Shown: one piece after another, positions 23,325-34,601 of the stretch | Layout: every line of letters starts with the position of its first letter | How positions within the stretch are numbered: the first letter of the stretch is position 1 | Assembly (NCBI GenBank): GCA_007449985.2 | Contig: VIIQ02000078.1 | Span: 353,656 to 417,655, forward strand | From: Desmodesmus armatus | Lineage: Eukaryota; Chlorophyta; Chlorophyceae; Sphaeropleales; Scenedesmaceae | Direction: 5' to 3' | Length of the DNA stretch: 64,000 bases | Made by a program: the position numbers and the translations under genes | Notes under the pieces: model-generated | The model's database searches: none | What the model was told of the DNA's origin: nothing | Seen by the model: the letters and a program-made list of their open reading frames with translations, nothing else

Positions 23325-26300
23325 ATGGAAGGCAAGGTGCTTGGATGTTCGCGTTGTCGTTACAGCGCAAAGGGATGCAGCAGGTGTAAGAAGCCCAACT
23401 TCACCCACAGAGGGCCTCGGGCCTTACCGGGGCCTTCAGGAGGGTCACATTCAGGTGCCTCAGGAGGGTCTCAGTCTGGTGGTGTGCCTGCCGCTGCTGC
23501 GCCTGCTGTCCCCAGCAAGCCTGCAGCCAGCTCTCAACGGCGAGAGGAGGCAGCAGCGCCGCAGGCCAACGAACCTCCACGCAGGGAGCGTGTTAGGAAG
23601 CGCAGGGCTGCAGGGCTGAACAATGGCCCCGATGCAGAACACAGTGATTTGTACATGGCAGTTGCCCATGAACTCCAGCAGCTGGAGCAGCTGCAGCAGG
23701 ACCTGCAGAGCCTACATCAGCACAGGAAACGTTCCAGGCAGCATGATGGCCATGATGCTGTCCAGCAACCAGACGGCAACGCAGTCGCAAAGCGGTTGCG
23801 CACTGCGCTGCAGGGGTCTGCAGCAGCAGGCAGGCCCAGCACAGACGGCCCTAGCCAGCAGCAGCAGCACGCATCCATGAAGCATGAGAGGGGTGCTGGC
23901 AGCCAGGGTGATGCAGACATGTTGGACGCAGCTGCTGTTGCTGGCGAAGCGTCTGGGCAGGAAGCAGCGCATGCAGAACCAGGGACAGCACCAGCAGCAG
24001 GAGAGCGCCCCAGCAGCGGCAGCTTCGCAGCAACCTTGGAGGCCCGGGTAAAGCAGCAGCTTGCGCAGGGCCGTACGCCTGTCCTGTCCCCCAACGGCAA
24101 AGCCGCAGGCTCCCAGCACGCCTCTGCAGCAGCTGCCGCGGCCAAAAGCGCAGAGCAGGCAGAGCAGCGCGCTGTCAAGGTCAAGGCTGAGGCGGACCTA
24201 GCAGCACTAGCAGCAGAGCTTGGGGTGCTTGCTGCATCCGTGTCTGACGGGGCGGTGTCTTCAGACTCTGCAGGGGCAGCTGGCAGCCCCAAGACGTCCC
24301 AGCAGCAGCAGCGCAGCAGCTCCAGCGCAGAGGGTACCCCACCAGCACCTCTGGCAGCAGGTACCTCTGCGTCAGCAGGAGCAGAAGCAGGAGCAGCAGC
24401 AGCAGGGTCCACGGAGGGGTCCCCAGTCTTGGAAGCAGCGGCAGCGGCAGCATCTCCAGGAGGCAGCAGCTCTCCAAGGTCTGATGGCAAGCCCAGCACG
24501 AGACGCAGGTAAGTTTCCTGGGCCTTTCGTAGGTGTGGGTGTTTCCTGCTGCCTGGCTCCTCATCATGATATGCACGCCTCATCTTGATGATGGTCTCCA
24601 AGCCTTTCCTGTAATTTCAGGGAATGACCAACATTCCATCTGTGGCAGTCATAGCTACACAGTTACTTGCTATCCTTGTATGTCCAATGTTGGTTGTGTG
24701 TGTGTACGCAGGACCTCAGCACCCAAGGTTAAACCCTATGCACACCTGGTCCTGCCTGGGGTAAACCCCAAAGAGGCTGTGCCAGGCTGGCAGGCGCCTG
24801 CAAGCCCCTTTGGCCTCCTGGAGGAGGAGCTGTGGCAGAGCCCCTGGAAGCTGCTGCTGGGCTGCATGCTGCTGAACAAGACCAGCGGCAAACAGGTAGG
24901 ATGTGACAGCGTCGCTGCCCTCTTGCTGCTTGTTTTGGGGCACATCAAAGTGGTGTAGCACGCATAAGGCTAGGGGGTACAGCCTGTGGAAGCTGCTGCT
25001 GGGCTGCATGCTGCTCAACAAGACCAGCGGCAAACAGGTGGGTGCCGATGCTCTGGCAGCTTTACATGTGCGCTGTGTGCGCATTTGATATGTGCAATGC
25101 AACGACCGTGGAAGCTGCTGCTGGGCTGCATGCTGCTCAACAAGGCTAGCGGCAAACATGTGGGCTTTGGGGTCTGCAGTTGTGTTTGTGTGTTTCGACG
25201 TGGGAGCGCATGTGGGCTGTGCTGAGGGGTGTGCGGGCACTCGTAGAGCACTGTACGCAGTTGGGTGTTTGGCAGGTGCACGGGAGTCCCTTTCTGGCTC
25301 CTGCAGGTGCGGCGTTTGTGCTGCTGGGGCAACATGTGCATCGGGAGGTGCTGCTTATTGGCTGCCTTGATTTGGTGCTGTTGACGGAGCTTTTACAGGA
25401 GCGAAGTGTTTTCTGTTGGGGCGACTTGCTGGGGCCATCTGTTCATTGGAAGCTGCTACTGATTGGCTGCCTTGCTCTCTTCTTTCACAGGAGCGGCGTA
25501 TATTTTGCTGGGGCAACCTGTGCATTGTAAGCTGCTGACTGAATGACTGCATTGCTCTGTTGCTGTTGCAGGTGCGGCGCGTGTTCTGGAAGCTGCTGGA
25601 GCTATGTCCCACCCCTGAGGCTGCCATTGCCGCAGACACGGCCGCCATCCGTGACATCATTGCGCCCCTGGGCCTGCACAACAAGCGCGCGGTGGCTGTG
25701 CAGCGCCTGTCGCAGGACTTTGTGCAGAAGGAGGTAGGCGAACGCTAGCGGCTCTGTTCTGTGGCAGGTGCAGCAGTCCGTGTTGGTTCGCTGCATTTGG
25801 TTCGCTTCTTTTGAGTCAGATCTGCTGTGATGCTGTGATGCTGCGCCACAGGGGGGGAGAGCTTGCGGCTCTGTGGCAGCATCTGTGAAGTGCCAGTGGT
25901 GGTTGTGGGCTTGGCGCCAAGGGCTTCCTTTTGATGTGCGTCTGACTCAGCAGCTTGCTGACCAGGTCTATGCGTCTCCTGTTGCTGCTTGTCCTGCAGT
26001 GGACCTGTCCCACGGAGCTGTACGGCATTGGCAAGTATGCAGCAGGTGAGCCAGCTGCTGCCCGTTTCCAACACTGGGGTCGCTTGTTTGCAACAAAGGG
26101 GTCACTGGATTGCGATGGGGCAGGGGAGAGCAATGGGGCCGTCAGATGCAGTGGCGTGTAGCTTCCCTGGGGTTTGCTGCATGCTTGTGCAGCAGGTCTG
26201 TGTGTGGTGGTTGCGTTGGGTGCATCCCTATATTCTCAAGCTGGCTTATACTTCTGTCCGGACTTCTGCTTGGAAATGCTGCGCTATGGTCCCCAGCCCT

Positions 26301-27201
26301 GTTGCTGTTTATGCCGGCTTCAAGTGTCTTCCTGGGGTTGACTGTGCACTGTATGTGCCGTGCGCTGTGCTGCACTGTGATGCCCTTCGCTTTGACCATG
26401 ATGCATCCATCATCCTCGGCAGGGGCAGCCAAGCGGGTGAGCAGCCTGTCACTTCACATGCCTTCACATTTGCTAACACCACTCATGTACGTGCTGTCCT
26501 GTCCTGTTCTGTGTGCTCCAGACGCCTACTACATCTTCTGCAAGGGCCAGTGGGAGGGTGTGCAGCCAGACGATAAGGACCTCATCAAATACCACGAGTG
26601 GCTGCGGTCCACTGGGGGCCAGGGCATGGCTCTGGAGCCAGCGCAGACAGCAGCAGCAGCAGCCGCTACAGCGGAAGCCGTGGCTGCGATGGCAGAGGCA
26701 GCACCAGACAAGGGGCCCGGCAGTGGAGACAAGGCGTCTACAGCAGCAGCCGAGGGGGGTGGGGATGCGGCAGAGGGGGATGCATGTGATGCACCCAGCT
26801 TGGAGGCCGCAGCTGCTGAGGCGGATGCTGCTGGTGGGTCCGGACCTGCGACAGAGGCAGAGGAGGGGGGTCCTGCGAGTGGGGTGGGAGCAGGTAGAAG
26901 CAAGGCAGCAGCAGGGGGAGCAGCAGCAAGTGGTGGTGATGGTGAGGGGGGTGAGGACTCAGCGGGAGAGGCGGGGGACGCTGTGCAGGGCACGCCTGCG
27001 CCAGCAACAAAGCGGCGTGTAGTGGACTCGACAAAGGGCGGCAGTGCAGATGCAGATGGGGGCGAGCAGAAGGCTTCGGAGCCAGCAGCAGCAGCAGGGG
27101 ATGCAGCGGTGAATGGTGTTGCAGGCAGTCCACCAGCAGCAGTAGCAGCAGCCCCCAAGGAGGTTAGCAATGCAGAAGATGCGCAGGATGCTGCAGACTG
27201 A
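23325..27201 (+). CDS. MBD4-type (HhH-GPD) mismatch-specific DNA glycosylase
   Basis: Five phase-consistent exons: 23325-24508, 24712-24895, 25572-25733, 26000-26045 and 26522-27201, about 751 aa. Residues about 430-560 match the MBD4 glycosylase fold: SPWKLLLGCMLLNKTSGKQ, VRRVFWKLLELCPTPEAA, IIAPLGLHNKRA, then the helix-hairpin-helix ELYGIGKYAAD with putative catalytic Asp526 (its codon split across the last intron), and QPDDKDLIKYHEWL. MBD4 proteins remove T or U opposite G in base-excision repair of deaminated cytosine, in the nucleus. No methyl-CpG-binding domain and no iron-sulfur cysteine cluster is visible. The N-terminus instead has CSRCRYSAKGCSRC (Cys 8, 11, 18, 21), which could bind zinc. 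The linker and the tail after the catalytic domain are long Ala/Gly/Glu/Ser-rich stretches. The start at 23325 keeps the Cys motif; no upstream in-frame alternative looks better. A TGTAA signal lies near 27360. Confidence 0.88.
24986..25159 (+). repeat. Echoes of the glycosylase exon-2 3' end with donor sites
   Basis: Two copies of the last 50 or so bases of exon 2 follow in the intron at 24986-25037 and 25108-25159. The first ends AAACAG before GTGGGT, the second AAACAT before GTGGGC. Both encode the WKLLLGCMLLNK motif with the same synonymous change (AAC AAG to CAACAAG context), so they are closer to each other than to the exon. Confidence 0.88.
25296..25571 (+). repeat. About 92-bp tandem repeats carrying acceptor-like sites before glycosylase exon 3
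   Basis: CAG followed by G(T/A)GCG(G/A) and a GTTT/GTTTT-type run occurs with CAG ending at 25305, 25398, 25490 and at the real acceptor 25571, spacings 93, 92 and 81. The intervening sequence is also similar (TTGGCTGCCTTG, TGGGGC). The repeats therefore duplicate the start of exon 3 with its acceptor. Confidence 0.75.
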
Positions 27202-28260
27202 TGGGGCTGAATTGTTGGTGAGGCTGGCTGTGCACATGCACCGTGTGTTGCGTGGACACAGCCTGATGTGTTGTGGTTTCAGGTCACTGGGTGGCAGGTG
27301 GGCCCTCCAGTATCTGGGTCGGATCTTGGAGCGTCAATTGTGAGGTTGGTGCCTGTGTTTTGTAATGTGTGCAACAGTTATACGTTTTGTATGTCGTTGT
27401 CTGATACAGGCCGGCAGTGTTCAATCACAGTGCAGCTGGTGCCGGGGTTCTCAGGAGCAGCTTCATATCACTGCCGGTGTCTCGCTTACTAAGGTGTATG
27501 TCAGCACTCGCATGTTGTGCGCAAACTCTCGTCCGAGGGTGCGGTCGACTGTCGTCGGACATGTACGCGACATATGTCGGGAGCGTAAGTACACGGCAAC
27601 TAAGGTCATTCAAGAATCAGATATCTCCATCGACCAATAGCTTGCAACAAATTCCAATATCGCAATACAACCTGCCCTTACTCATGGGACACTAGGCACA
27701 GTTTGACCATCCCCCCCCCTCATGAAGACAACTGCAGTATGTCCTCTCTCATGATCAGGTTATGTCAAATGAGTCGTATCCACCTGCAGAACTTGCCTGG
27801 TCTTGCGGTCACTGGCAATTGCTTCAGCCAGTATGCCGCATAGGAGTTCTGCAGCATGTGATGTGAAGCTCCGCAGCTCAACTTGCGGCTGATTAAATGC
27901 CTTGCAAAGGGCCAATGCCTGGCCGCCAGTGGTGCCATGCTTGTATGACCAGTACCGTACGCAGTGCAGGACTACTCACAGCCTCAGCACTGTGCGCAAC
28001 TGCTCTAGAATGTTCAAGGCACCGCCGCTGTGAAGCCCACAGTGACTGTGCTGCTGCTGAGCAGTTGTTTGGTACTTTGTGTGTGATTTGGTGTGAAGGT
28101 CTGCCCGGCATGCAGGCTTTCTGCTGCTGTGCCTGCTACACCACGTCTTCAGCTGTGCGCCAGGTGAAGCAGTTGCCACAGAGCACACAGCTGGCCACCT
28201 GCCTATGGTTCCCGGCATGGGCGCAGCTGTCTGTTCATGCAACATCACCGGTGATGGCCA
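27202..28260. other. Intergenic region
   Basis: It contains the likely polyadenylation signal TGTAA near 27360 for the glycosylase transcript. The stretch 27897-28260 has weak open frames that may belong to missing 5' exons of the following beta-helix gene; I cannot show this. Nothing else is recognisable. Confidence 0.4.
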
Positions 28261-28823
28261 ATGGGGCACTGCCCAAGAGTCTTGGCAGCCAACGTCATGT
28301 TCATGATGAAGTGTGAAGGCGGGAAGGTTGCGCTCGCAGTGCATGGTGGCCTGCTTGGGCGCTTCAGTGCCAGGTTTCAGGGTGTCGAAGTCGCCAGAGG
28401 CGCAGGACCTCAGCTGTGTGTGATGGCTTTTGTGGGCAGCACACATGCCGTTCTGTTGAACAGTAACCTGCAAGGCATTGCGACTCCTGCAGTCAGTGCT
28501 GGGAGTGCAGGACTACAGCCCCAGCCGGTGGCTGTGCTGTGCTTGTTCAACAGCAGCAGGGTGAAATTACAGGCCACCAACATCACAAACAATGCCATGC
28601 AGGGCCTGTGGGCAGCTGACACTGCTGACGCGACTTTGAATGCCAGCAGGATTGCAGACAACCTACTCTTCAGGAGCCGGCATGTCTATGTATGGGTCTG
28701 CAAGGGTGATGATAATGGGCAGCAGCACAGTGGCGGACAATGTGTGCCACAACTGTGGTGGTGGGGGTGTTGCCTTGTTTGCCAATGCCAGTTTGACTGT
28801 TTCTGACGGCAGCACCATAGTCA

Positions 28824-30492
28824 TCATCATCATCATCACACGTGTTTCCAGCCAGGTTCATCGCGCGGCATGCTGCTAGCAGAAGGTGCAAGACAAGCAA
28901 TACACCACCAGGCGACCAGTGACCTAGGGCACTAGAAAGCCTGGGCCAGTTACGGCCCTCAAAGCCAACAGCACAAGAAAAAGAACTAATATAGGTAGCA
29001 TGTTGTACTTATACTATACAAGCAACTCAGTTGGACATGACCCCTGGTCCAGTTGCAGACCATGCTGCCTGGAACGGCAGGGTCTCAGCGCGCTGCCGCA
29101 TCCTGCTGCTGTAGCGTGTGGCATTGAGTGGTCGCCGGAAAGGCACCCCATTAGCGCGTGGGTGTGTCAGTCTGTAGAGCATGCTCCGCCAAGAACCGCG
29201 CAACGCACATGCATCCGTAAGGTCGTGCATGTTCGTTGGCTGCCCCAAGGCCTGCAGATCCCTCGTGACACATTTTTCCCAGCTCATAGGCGGTGCCCCC
29301 CGCGGTGCTGCACCAGCGTCGTGCATAAGTGAGAAGAGCACCTGTCGAGGATAACGCTCCTCCCCCATACGCAAGACGTGCCCCAGCCACCGCAGCCTGT
29401 GGGCTGTGAGGTGGCTGGCTAGGCTGACTGTGTCACACTGAGATTATAAATGTTGCCTGCTGTGCCGATCAGCGCGACGCACATTCAAAATATGCCGGAG
29501 GCAATCAGAGTGCACCACTTCCAACCGGTCAGCCTGCTTCTGAGTAATAGCCCAGGTCTCACTGCCAAACAGTAGCACAGGCAGCACATACGCACGGAAG
29601 CACTGCATCTTGAGCTTGACGCCCAAGCTACGGGCGCCCCACACACGCTGCATCTCCGCAAAGCGGCCCCTGGTCTTGCTGATGCGAGCAGTGACCTCAG
29701 CCTCCCAGCTTGCAGAGGTATCGACCACACCCCCCAGATACTTGAAAGAGGGCACATAGCGCGCCTCACCACCTGACAACTGCACACTCTCTAGTGGTTG
29801 ACCATCATGACAAACAGCCATGAGCTCGGTCTTGGCCGCATTGACACACATGCCCATCCTGCTGCAGACAGAGTCGAATACCTTGAGCATAAGCTCCAAC
29901 TCACACCTGTCACAGCTCATAAGCACTAGGTCATCCGCATACATGAGAGCAGCTATAGTCAGCATGGTGCTGGGCCCACCAGCCCTGGCATGCCAAGGCA
30001 GTACCTCTCCCTCAGCCCTGAAGGCCAGCCGCACACCACAACCCTCAGGCATCTCTGCCAGCGACAGCCTGACAACACAATCAAAGAAGATGTTGAACAA
30101 CAGAGGAGCAATCACACAGCCCTGACGCACACCACGGCCAATGTCAAACCAATCGCCATGCTCGCCGGCCAGCTTGACCGCAGCCTGTGTGCCTGTGTGC
30201 AGGTCAGCTAGCAGCTCGACAACCTTAGGCTCCACACGATAAGCAGACAGCACACGCCACAGCGCATCTCGGGGGATGGAATCATAGGCCTTGCGCAGGT
30301 CAACAAAGGCTAGGTACAGCGGCTGCTTGTACCTGTGGCACTTATACATGATGGATCGCAGGGTGTAGGTGGCATTCGACAGACCCCTATTGCTCCGAAA
30401 AGCACACTGGCTCTCCAACAGCTGGCTATCCACCTGGACGCTGACACGGTGCAGCAACATCAAGGCATATACCTTACCAGGGATGCTCAACA
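28824..30492 (-). mobile_element. 5'-truncated non-LTR retrotransposon (LINE)
   Basis: A 13-bp direct repeat AGCACCATAGTCA flanks the insertion (28811-28823 and 30493-30505). The element lies on the minus strand: its 5' end is truncated at 30492 inside the reverse transcriptase, and its 3' end at 28824 is a short (GAT)n tract in place of poly-A. Target duplications of this length, 5' truncation and a simple-repeat tail are the signs of target-primed reverse transcription. The 1669-bp copy lacks the endonuclease domain. Confidence 0.9.
29027..30492 (-). pseudogene. LINE reverse transcriptase, 5'-truncated with one premature stop
   Basis: Read on the minus strand from the truncated edge: SIPGKVYALMLLHRV, then FVDLRKAYDSIPRDALWRVL, GVRQGCVIAPLLFNIFFD, the catalytic YADDLVLMS and FKYLGGVVD. 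These are conserved reverse transcriptase blocks of non-LTR elements. A TAA at 29444-29446 stops the frame. Beyond it the same frame continues with HRLRWLGHVLRMGEERYPRQ to about 29027, the usual LINE C-terminal segment. The copy is therefore dead through 5' loss and one nonsense codon, but otherwise well preserved, suggesting a fairly young insertion. Confidence 0.88.
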
Positions 30493-30939
30493 AGCACCAT
30501 AGTCAACAACACAAATTATGGTGCTGGCGGTGGTGGTGTGCTGTTGCAGGACAACTCGTCCCTAGTGTTACGTGAAGGTGCCGGCATTCTCAACAACACC
30601 AGCCTGTATTTGAAGCACAATGCCTCTTTAGGTGATGCCCTCAGGGCACCGGGTGCAGGTGTTGGTGCCTGGGGCGGCACTACAGTGCGCATAGAGAGCG
30701 GCAGCTATGTGTCTGGCAACCAAGCCGTGGATGGTTCCTGTGGTGGAGTGGCAGTGAGCGACACTGCATCACTCGTTGTGAGTGGGGCGCGGGTGAGCGG
30801 CAACACTGCTAAATGGGACGGTGGTGGGGTTTGCAGCAGTGGGAGCAGCACCTTCAAGTTGATGGCAGGGTCGGAGATTGTAGGCAACGTGGCGAAGGGA
30901 TGTATTGAGGATGCTTGTGGCGGTCGGCGCAGCATGTGA

Positions 30940-32033
30940 GGGACGCCGTCGCTTATGAGACTCATGTGGATGTGTTGTAATAAGACAGAGGCTGAAGCTG
31001 CCGTGTCTGTCAACGAAAAGAAGTGGTTAGTGATGCATATGCAGTTGAAGCTAGACGAGCTTGGGGCCCCCCCAACCCTTGGCTCATTGTGACATGAAGG
31101 TGCCTGGCCAGTTGCCGGTGGCTGGCTCATGTGGATGTGGCATTGCCCCCTACGCAGTCACTGCGCCACAATGGGGTCACCCCAACTTTCAAACTAGCTT
31201 TGACCGTCCCTTGACACTGTGGGTGTCAGTGACAATAACTGTCCCCTTGACGCAGCATGGCAAGCTGCTATATTGAGACTTCTGTTCACTCCCATGTGTT
31301 GTTGCGTGTAAACAAAATAACTCACGACCAGCTCCATCTCTGTACGTGGACAGTTCTGGGACTTGAATGATGTACGGGCTAACCTGACTTGCACCAGCAG
31401 TGCTGGGCGCTGCTGCTGTTTGGTTTGCCATCAACAAAACAGCTGCCCAGGTGGCTCTTGCTTTGAAACAACAATACAGCGCAAACACACAAAGTGCGCA
31501 GACGTTAAGCACGGCCCCTCAGCCTGCCTTGACACCCCCGGCTTTGGTAATATCCACCAAAGCATCTACACAACCAGCTGATCATTGCACAACACATGAA
31601 TACAAACACAGCTAGCACGCCCCCATATGGTACATGTCAGCACCCCATGCTGCGTTCAAAACCTGTCACCTAGCTTGGAAGGGGCCAGCAGGGCGCAGCG
31701 AGCCTATCAGCCAATAACAACACACGCCATTCGGCAGTGCGCTGGATACTATAGGCCACTCAAGGGCTGCCGTTGATGCAGGTAGATGCTGCCAGCTAAA
31801 ATTTTAGCCGGTAGACACTAACATGCCGCTGCCACAGGCATGGCCATGCTCCAATTGCAGGCAGCAACACAGCTGAGCAAACATTGCAGCCAATGCACTG
31901 TGCACGGCAGCAGCCACATGGGGCCAAGGCAAACCCTCAACCCAACCTACACAACCCGCATGACGCAGCTGGAACCAAAGCGTGCCAGACATGTATACAG
32001 ATATATACCCAGCCCCAGATTTCATTTGAACAT
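30940..32033. other. Intergenic region
   Basis: It lies between the beta-helix remnant and the 3' end of the minus-strand ubiquitin ligase gene. A short plus-strand frame at 31400-31615 (LGAAAVWFAINKTAAQVAL) is hydrophobic but has no partner exons I can find. No repeat or RNA gene was seen. Confidence 0.4.
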
Positions 32034-34166
32034 TCAGATGTAAGCAAACTCGTTGTGTGACAGTGCGTTGGCGGCGCCCTTCCTGTCCTCTGCATCCTGA
32101 GCCTCCCGCTCCTTGCGAGACTCGTAGGAGTGATCGTCTGTTGGTAGCTCATGGCGGCACACCGGGCAGCTGTTGTCCTGCAGACACAAAAGCAAGTGCA
32201 GCGGCAATTGTAAACAGGCTGAACTGTTGCGGATTTGGTTGTGTGTCAGCAGCTCATGGCGGCACACCAGGCAGCTGTTGTCCTGAGAAAACAGGGCAAA
32301 GGTGGCAGCAACCAAACCAGGTTGACAACACGCCACGAGCGCACAGCAGAGTGCTTTTCACTGCATCCATCCAGCCCAGAAGTAGTGCAAGAAGAGTAAC
32401 TGCCTACATCTCGCGTGGCAGAACCACCACTACAGACAAACAAGCGCCCATGGAAAACGATACAAACTCCACCACTACAGACAAACAAGCGCCCATGGAA
32501 TACGATACAAACTCCCTGAGCCTTGTTAGCGCCCCACCCGGCGTTCAGGCAACGCCTGCACAATGTAGCAATGACAGCATTCACCCCACAAATGATTTGC
32601 CAGGACTGTGCCGCACCTGCTGCAGCCATGGCTTGAGGCAGTCCACATGGTAGCAGTGCTTGCAGGGCAGCTGCTGCACCTTGTCCCCCACCACCAGCTC
32701 CTCTGTGCATACCGGGCACTTGGTGGCAGGGCCCCCTACCGCCTGTAGCGCCTGCTCTGAGTCCAGGTGCAGGATAGGTAAGCTGGCAACTGCCCGCTTG
32801 CTGGCTGCTGGCCTACTGCTGGGTTGGGACGCTGTCTGTTGCTCCACCATGCTGCAGGACGGCACAAGCACACACAGTGTAACCACAACAGTATGTGTCA
32901 GTTTACAAGCGGACACAGCCCACGGCGGTAGTTTGAATGGTTGGCAGGATATGCTGACTGTGTCCGGCATAGGCAGGGGTCCATAAACAGAAAGTACTCT
33001 CAAGGGAGCCCACACCAATGAGAGTGGGTGTGCAAGTATTTGTGGGCAAGAAGCTAAATAGCTGCACAGGACCCACATGTCTGCCTGAGGCAACCAGCAA
33101 CCAACCTGCTACTGCTGTCAGATGCTGCACCCTGTTCCACCTTCCACCTCTATGCTGATACATCAAACTAGCCACCAGGCGCTGGCGCCCAACACACCCC
33201 TAGCAAACACACTTTGCAACTGCCATTTATCACTGCACCCACAGACGCACCCACCCCCCACCTGATCAGCATGGCTTCAAGCTCTGCCCTGTTGGTGCCA
33301 CCAGTTCCTTGCAGCAAGCTTTCCTGCAGCATTGCTGCTATGCTCTCCTCATCCTGCTGCTCCTCTGCTTCTGCTGCACTGCCGTCCTGCTGCTGCTGGG
33401 GCTGCTCGAGTTGCTGCGGCTGCTCTGTTGCTGCCTGTGCTGGCTGCTGCATGGCATGCATGGAACCTGCAGGAAGTCCTGGGTGATCCAGCACAAGTCC
33501 TGCATCTGAGAGGTGGCTGGGGGTGGGCTGAGGGGGCGGGAGGCCCAGGAGCAGCTCTCCAAGGGTTTGCCGGCGTGGCTGCTGCTCTGTGTCTGCTCCC
33601 AACCCTTCTGCTACAAAGGCCTGGGCGTCTTTGAGGTATGTGGGCAGCTTGGCCTGCAGCGCTGCTGTGGCTTGGCCAGATGCCTGTGATGTATTGACAG
33701 ATGCCATGAGGAGATGTGCGGCAGGCCGGTTGTCAAGCATGTGACACACACAGGCATGGGTGCATGCATGGATGTTCTCAAAGGCTATGGCATAAATGTG
33801 GTGCTGATCTAACCCGACAGGGCACTACCAGTGCACACTGCTGCTGCCATGCACATGCATGCAGGCTGCAGCTGCAGACGCACTCAAAGTGCCAGCTGTG
33901 CAGCGTGTGCTAGGCTGGCACATGCCTTTGCAAGCACGTACACGTACCTGGACTGCTTTGAAGAGATCTAGTCCAGCCTTCCAGAACGCCGGGTTGCTGT
34001 ACCGAGCCTTCAGCAGCGTATGTACACGTGCCACTAGGTCTGCGTTCAATGCTGTGGGGCTGTCTGCTGCGCTCAGTGCTTGCACAGCACACGTCAGCTC
34101 CTTGACAGCTGCCTCGAAGGTTGCTTTGCGCTCTAGACGCTGCTTTAGATCTTGGGTGACAGTCAT
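32034..34166 (-). CDS. AIP2-type RING E3 ubiquitin-protein ligase
   Basis: Minus-strand gene of four exons: 34166-33948, about 33776-33262 (its start is the least sure), 32851-32617 and 32177-32034. The N-terminal part (LKQRLERKATFEAAVKEL, LLKARYSNPAFWKAGLDLF) matches the helical N-terminal region of plant AIP2-like ligases. A Gln/Glu-rich linker follows. The RING has CPVC, then CKHCYHVDC (C-x-H-x2-H-x2-C) in exon 3 and CPVC in exon 4. After it comes the family tail RHELPTDDHSYESRKERE and DRKGAANALSHNEFAYI. Such proteins transfer ubiquitin from an E2 to regulatory substrates in cytosol or nucleus; the algal substrate is unknown. The intron before the last exon holds a second, degenerate copy of that exon's start. 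The gene shares a 435-bp divergent promoter region with the coiled-coil gene. Confidence 0.88.
32240..32290 (-). repeat. Echo of the ligase last-exon 5' end with acceptor
   Basis: On the minus strand, TTTTCTCAG precedes GACAACAGCTGCCTGGTGTG and CGCCATGAGCTG, a near copy of the start of the true last exon at 32177. One Pro becomes Leu and the copy then diverges. Use of this acceptor would duplicate half of the RING. Confidence 0.85.
32424..32513. repeat. 45-bp tandem repeat, two copies
   Basis: Units 32424-32468 and 32469-32513, each starting CCACCACTACAGACAAACAA, differ at about one base. They lie in the last intron of the ligase gene. Confidence 0.85.
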
Positions 34167-34601
34167 GCTGGCAGCTGCACCGTGTTTGCTTGCAGCAGTG
34201 GATGAGCTAAGGTGGGATTAGGTGATTGCCAGAGAGCTGACGGAAAGAGCCTGCAGGTGGCCGGTGACAAGCCTTGAAATCATTGGAGATTGCCTAGGGC
34301 TTGGTAAGGATCATTGAACTCCCTTGTGGCTTACGTCACTCTGTGTGACAGCGATGGCGGGCCAACAAAGCCAGAACGCTCAGCATGGACTCGGTCTGGT
34401 GTCGGTGCTTTTCTGTGTCTGCGAAGAATCGATTGCTTGCTCCTGGGGCAGCAAGGTCACCACCGCAACCATTTCGGGGCCGAGCCTCTTTGGTCGTTGT
34501 TGCAACCCCCCGTGCGATCCACATAGTGTTGAGCGCTGCTTACGTTGTCTAGCCATGCTGTTGTGTTAGCTAGGGGCTCAGGCAGACAGCAGGCAGTGCC
34601 A
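34167..34601. promoter_or_regulatory. Divergent promoter region between the ligase and the coiled-coil gene
   Basis: The 435 bp between opposite start codons must serve both genes. I see no clear TATA box or other named element. Confidence 0.4.

Larger units (their letters stand above)
28261..30939 (+). pseudogene. Beta-helix-like (polymorphic repeat) gene remnant split by a LINE
   Basis: The plus-strand frame 28261-28660 encodes short Asn/Gly/Ser repeats such as LNASRIADN. The frame shifts near 28665 and continues as SSGAGMSMYGSARVMIMG and VADNVCHNCGGGGVAL, is interrupted at 28823, and resumes in the same frame at 30493 with NNTNYGAGGGGVLLQDNSS, YVSGNQAVDGSCGGVAVSD and VSGNTAKWDGGGV to a stop at 30939. 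Repeats of G-G-V-x-V and N-x-A/T-x-x-G-G are typical of right-handed beta-helix adhesin-like proteins common in algae. No start, signal peptide or C-terminal anchor was found. The shift could be an unseen intron, but the 1.7-kb insertion makes loss of function likely. Confidence 0.65.

Noticed and set aside
23717..24601. Minus-strand frame of 294 codons opposite glycosylase exon 1
   Set aside because: It is a shadow of low-complexity coding sequence with no independent features.
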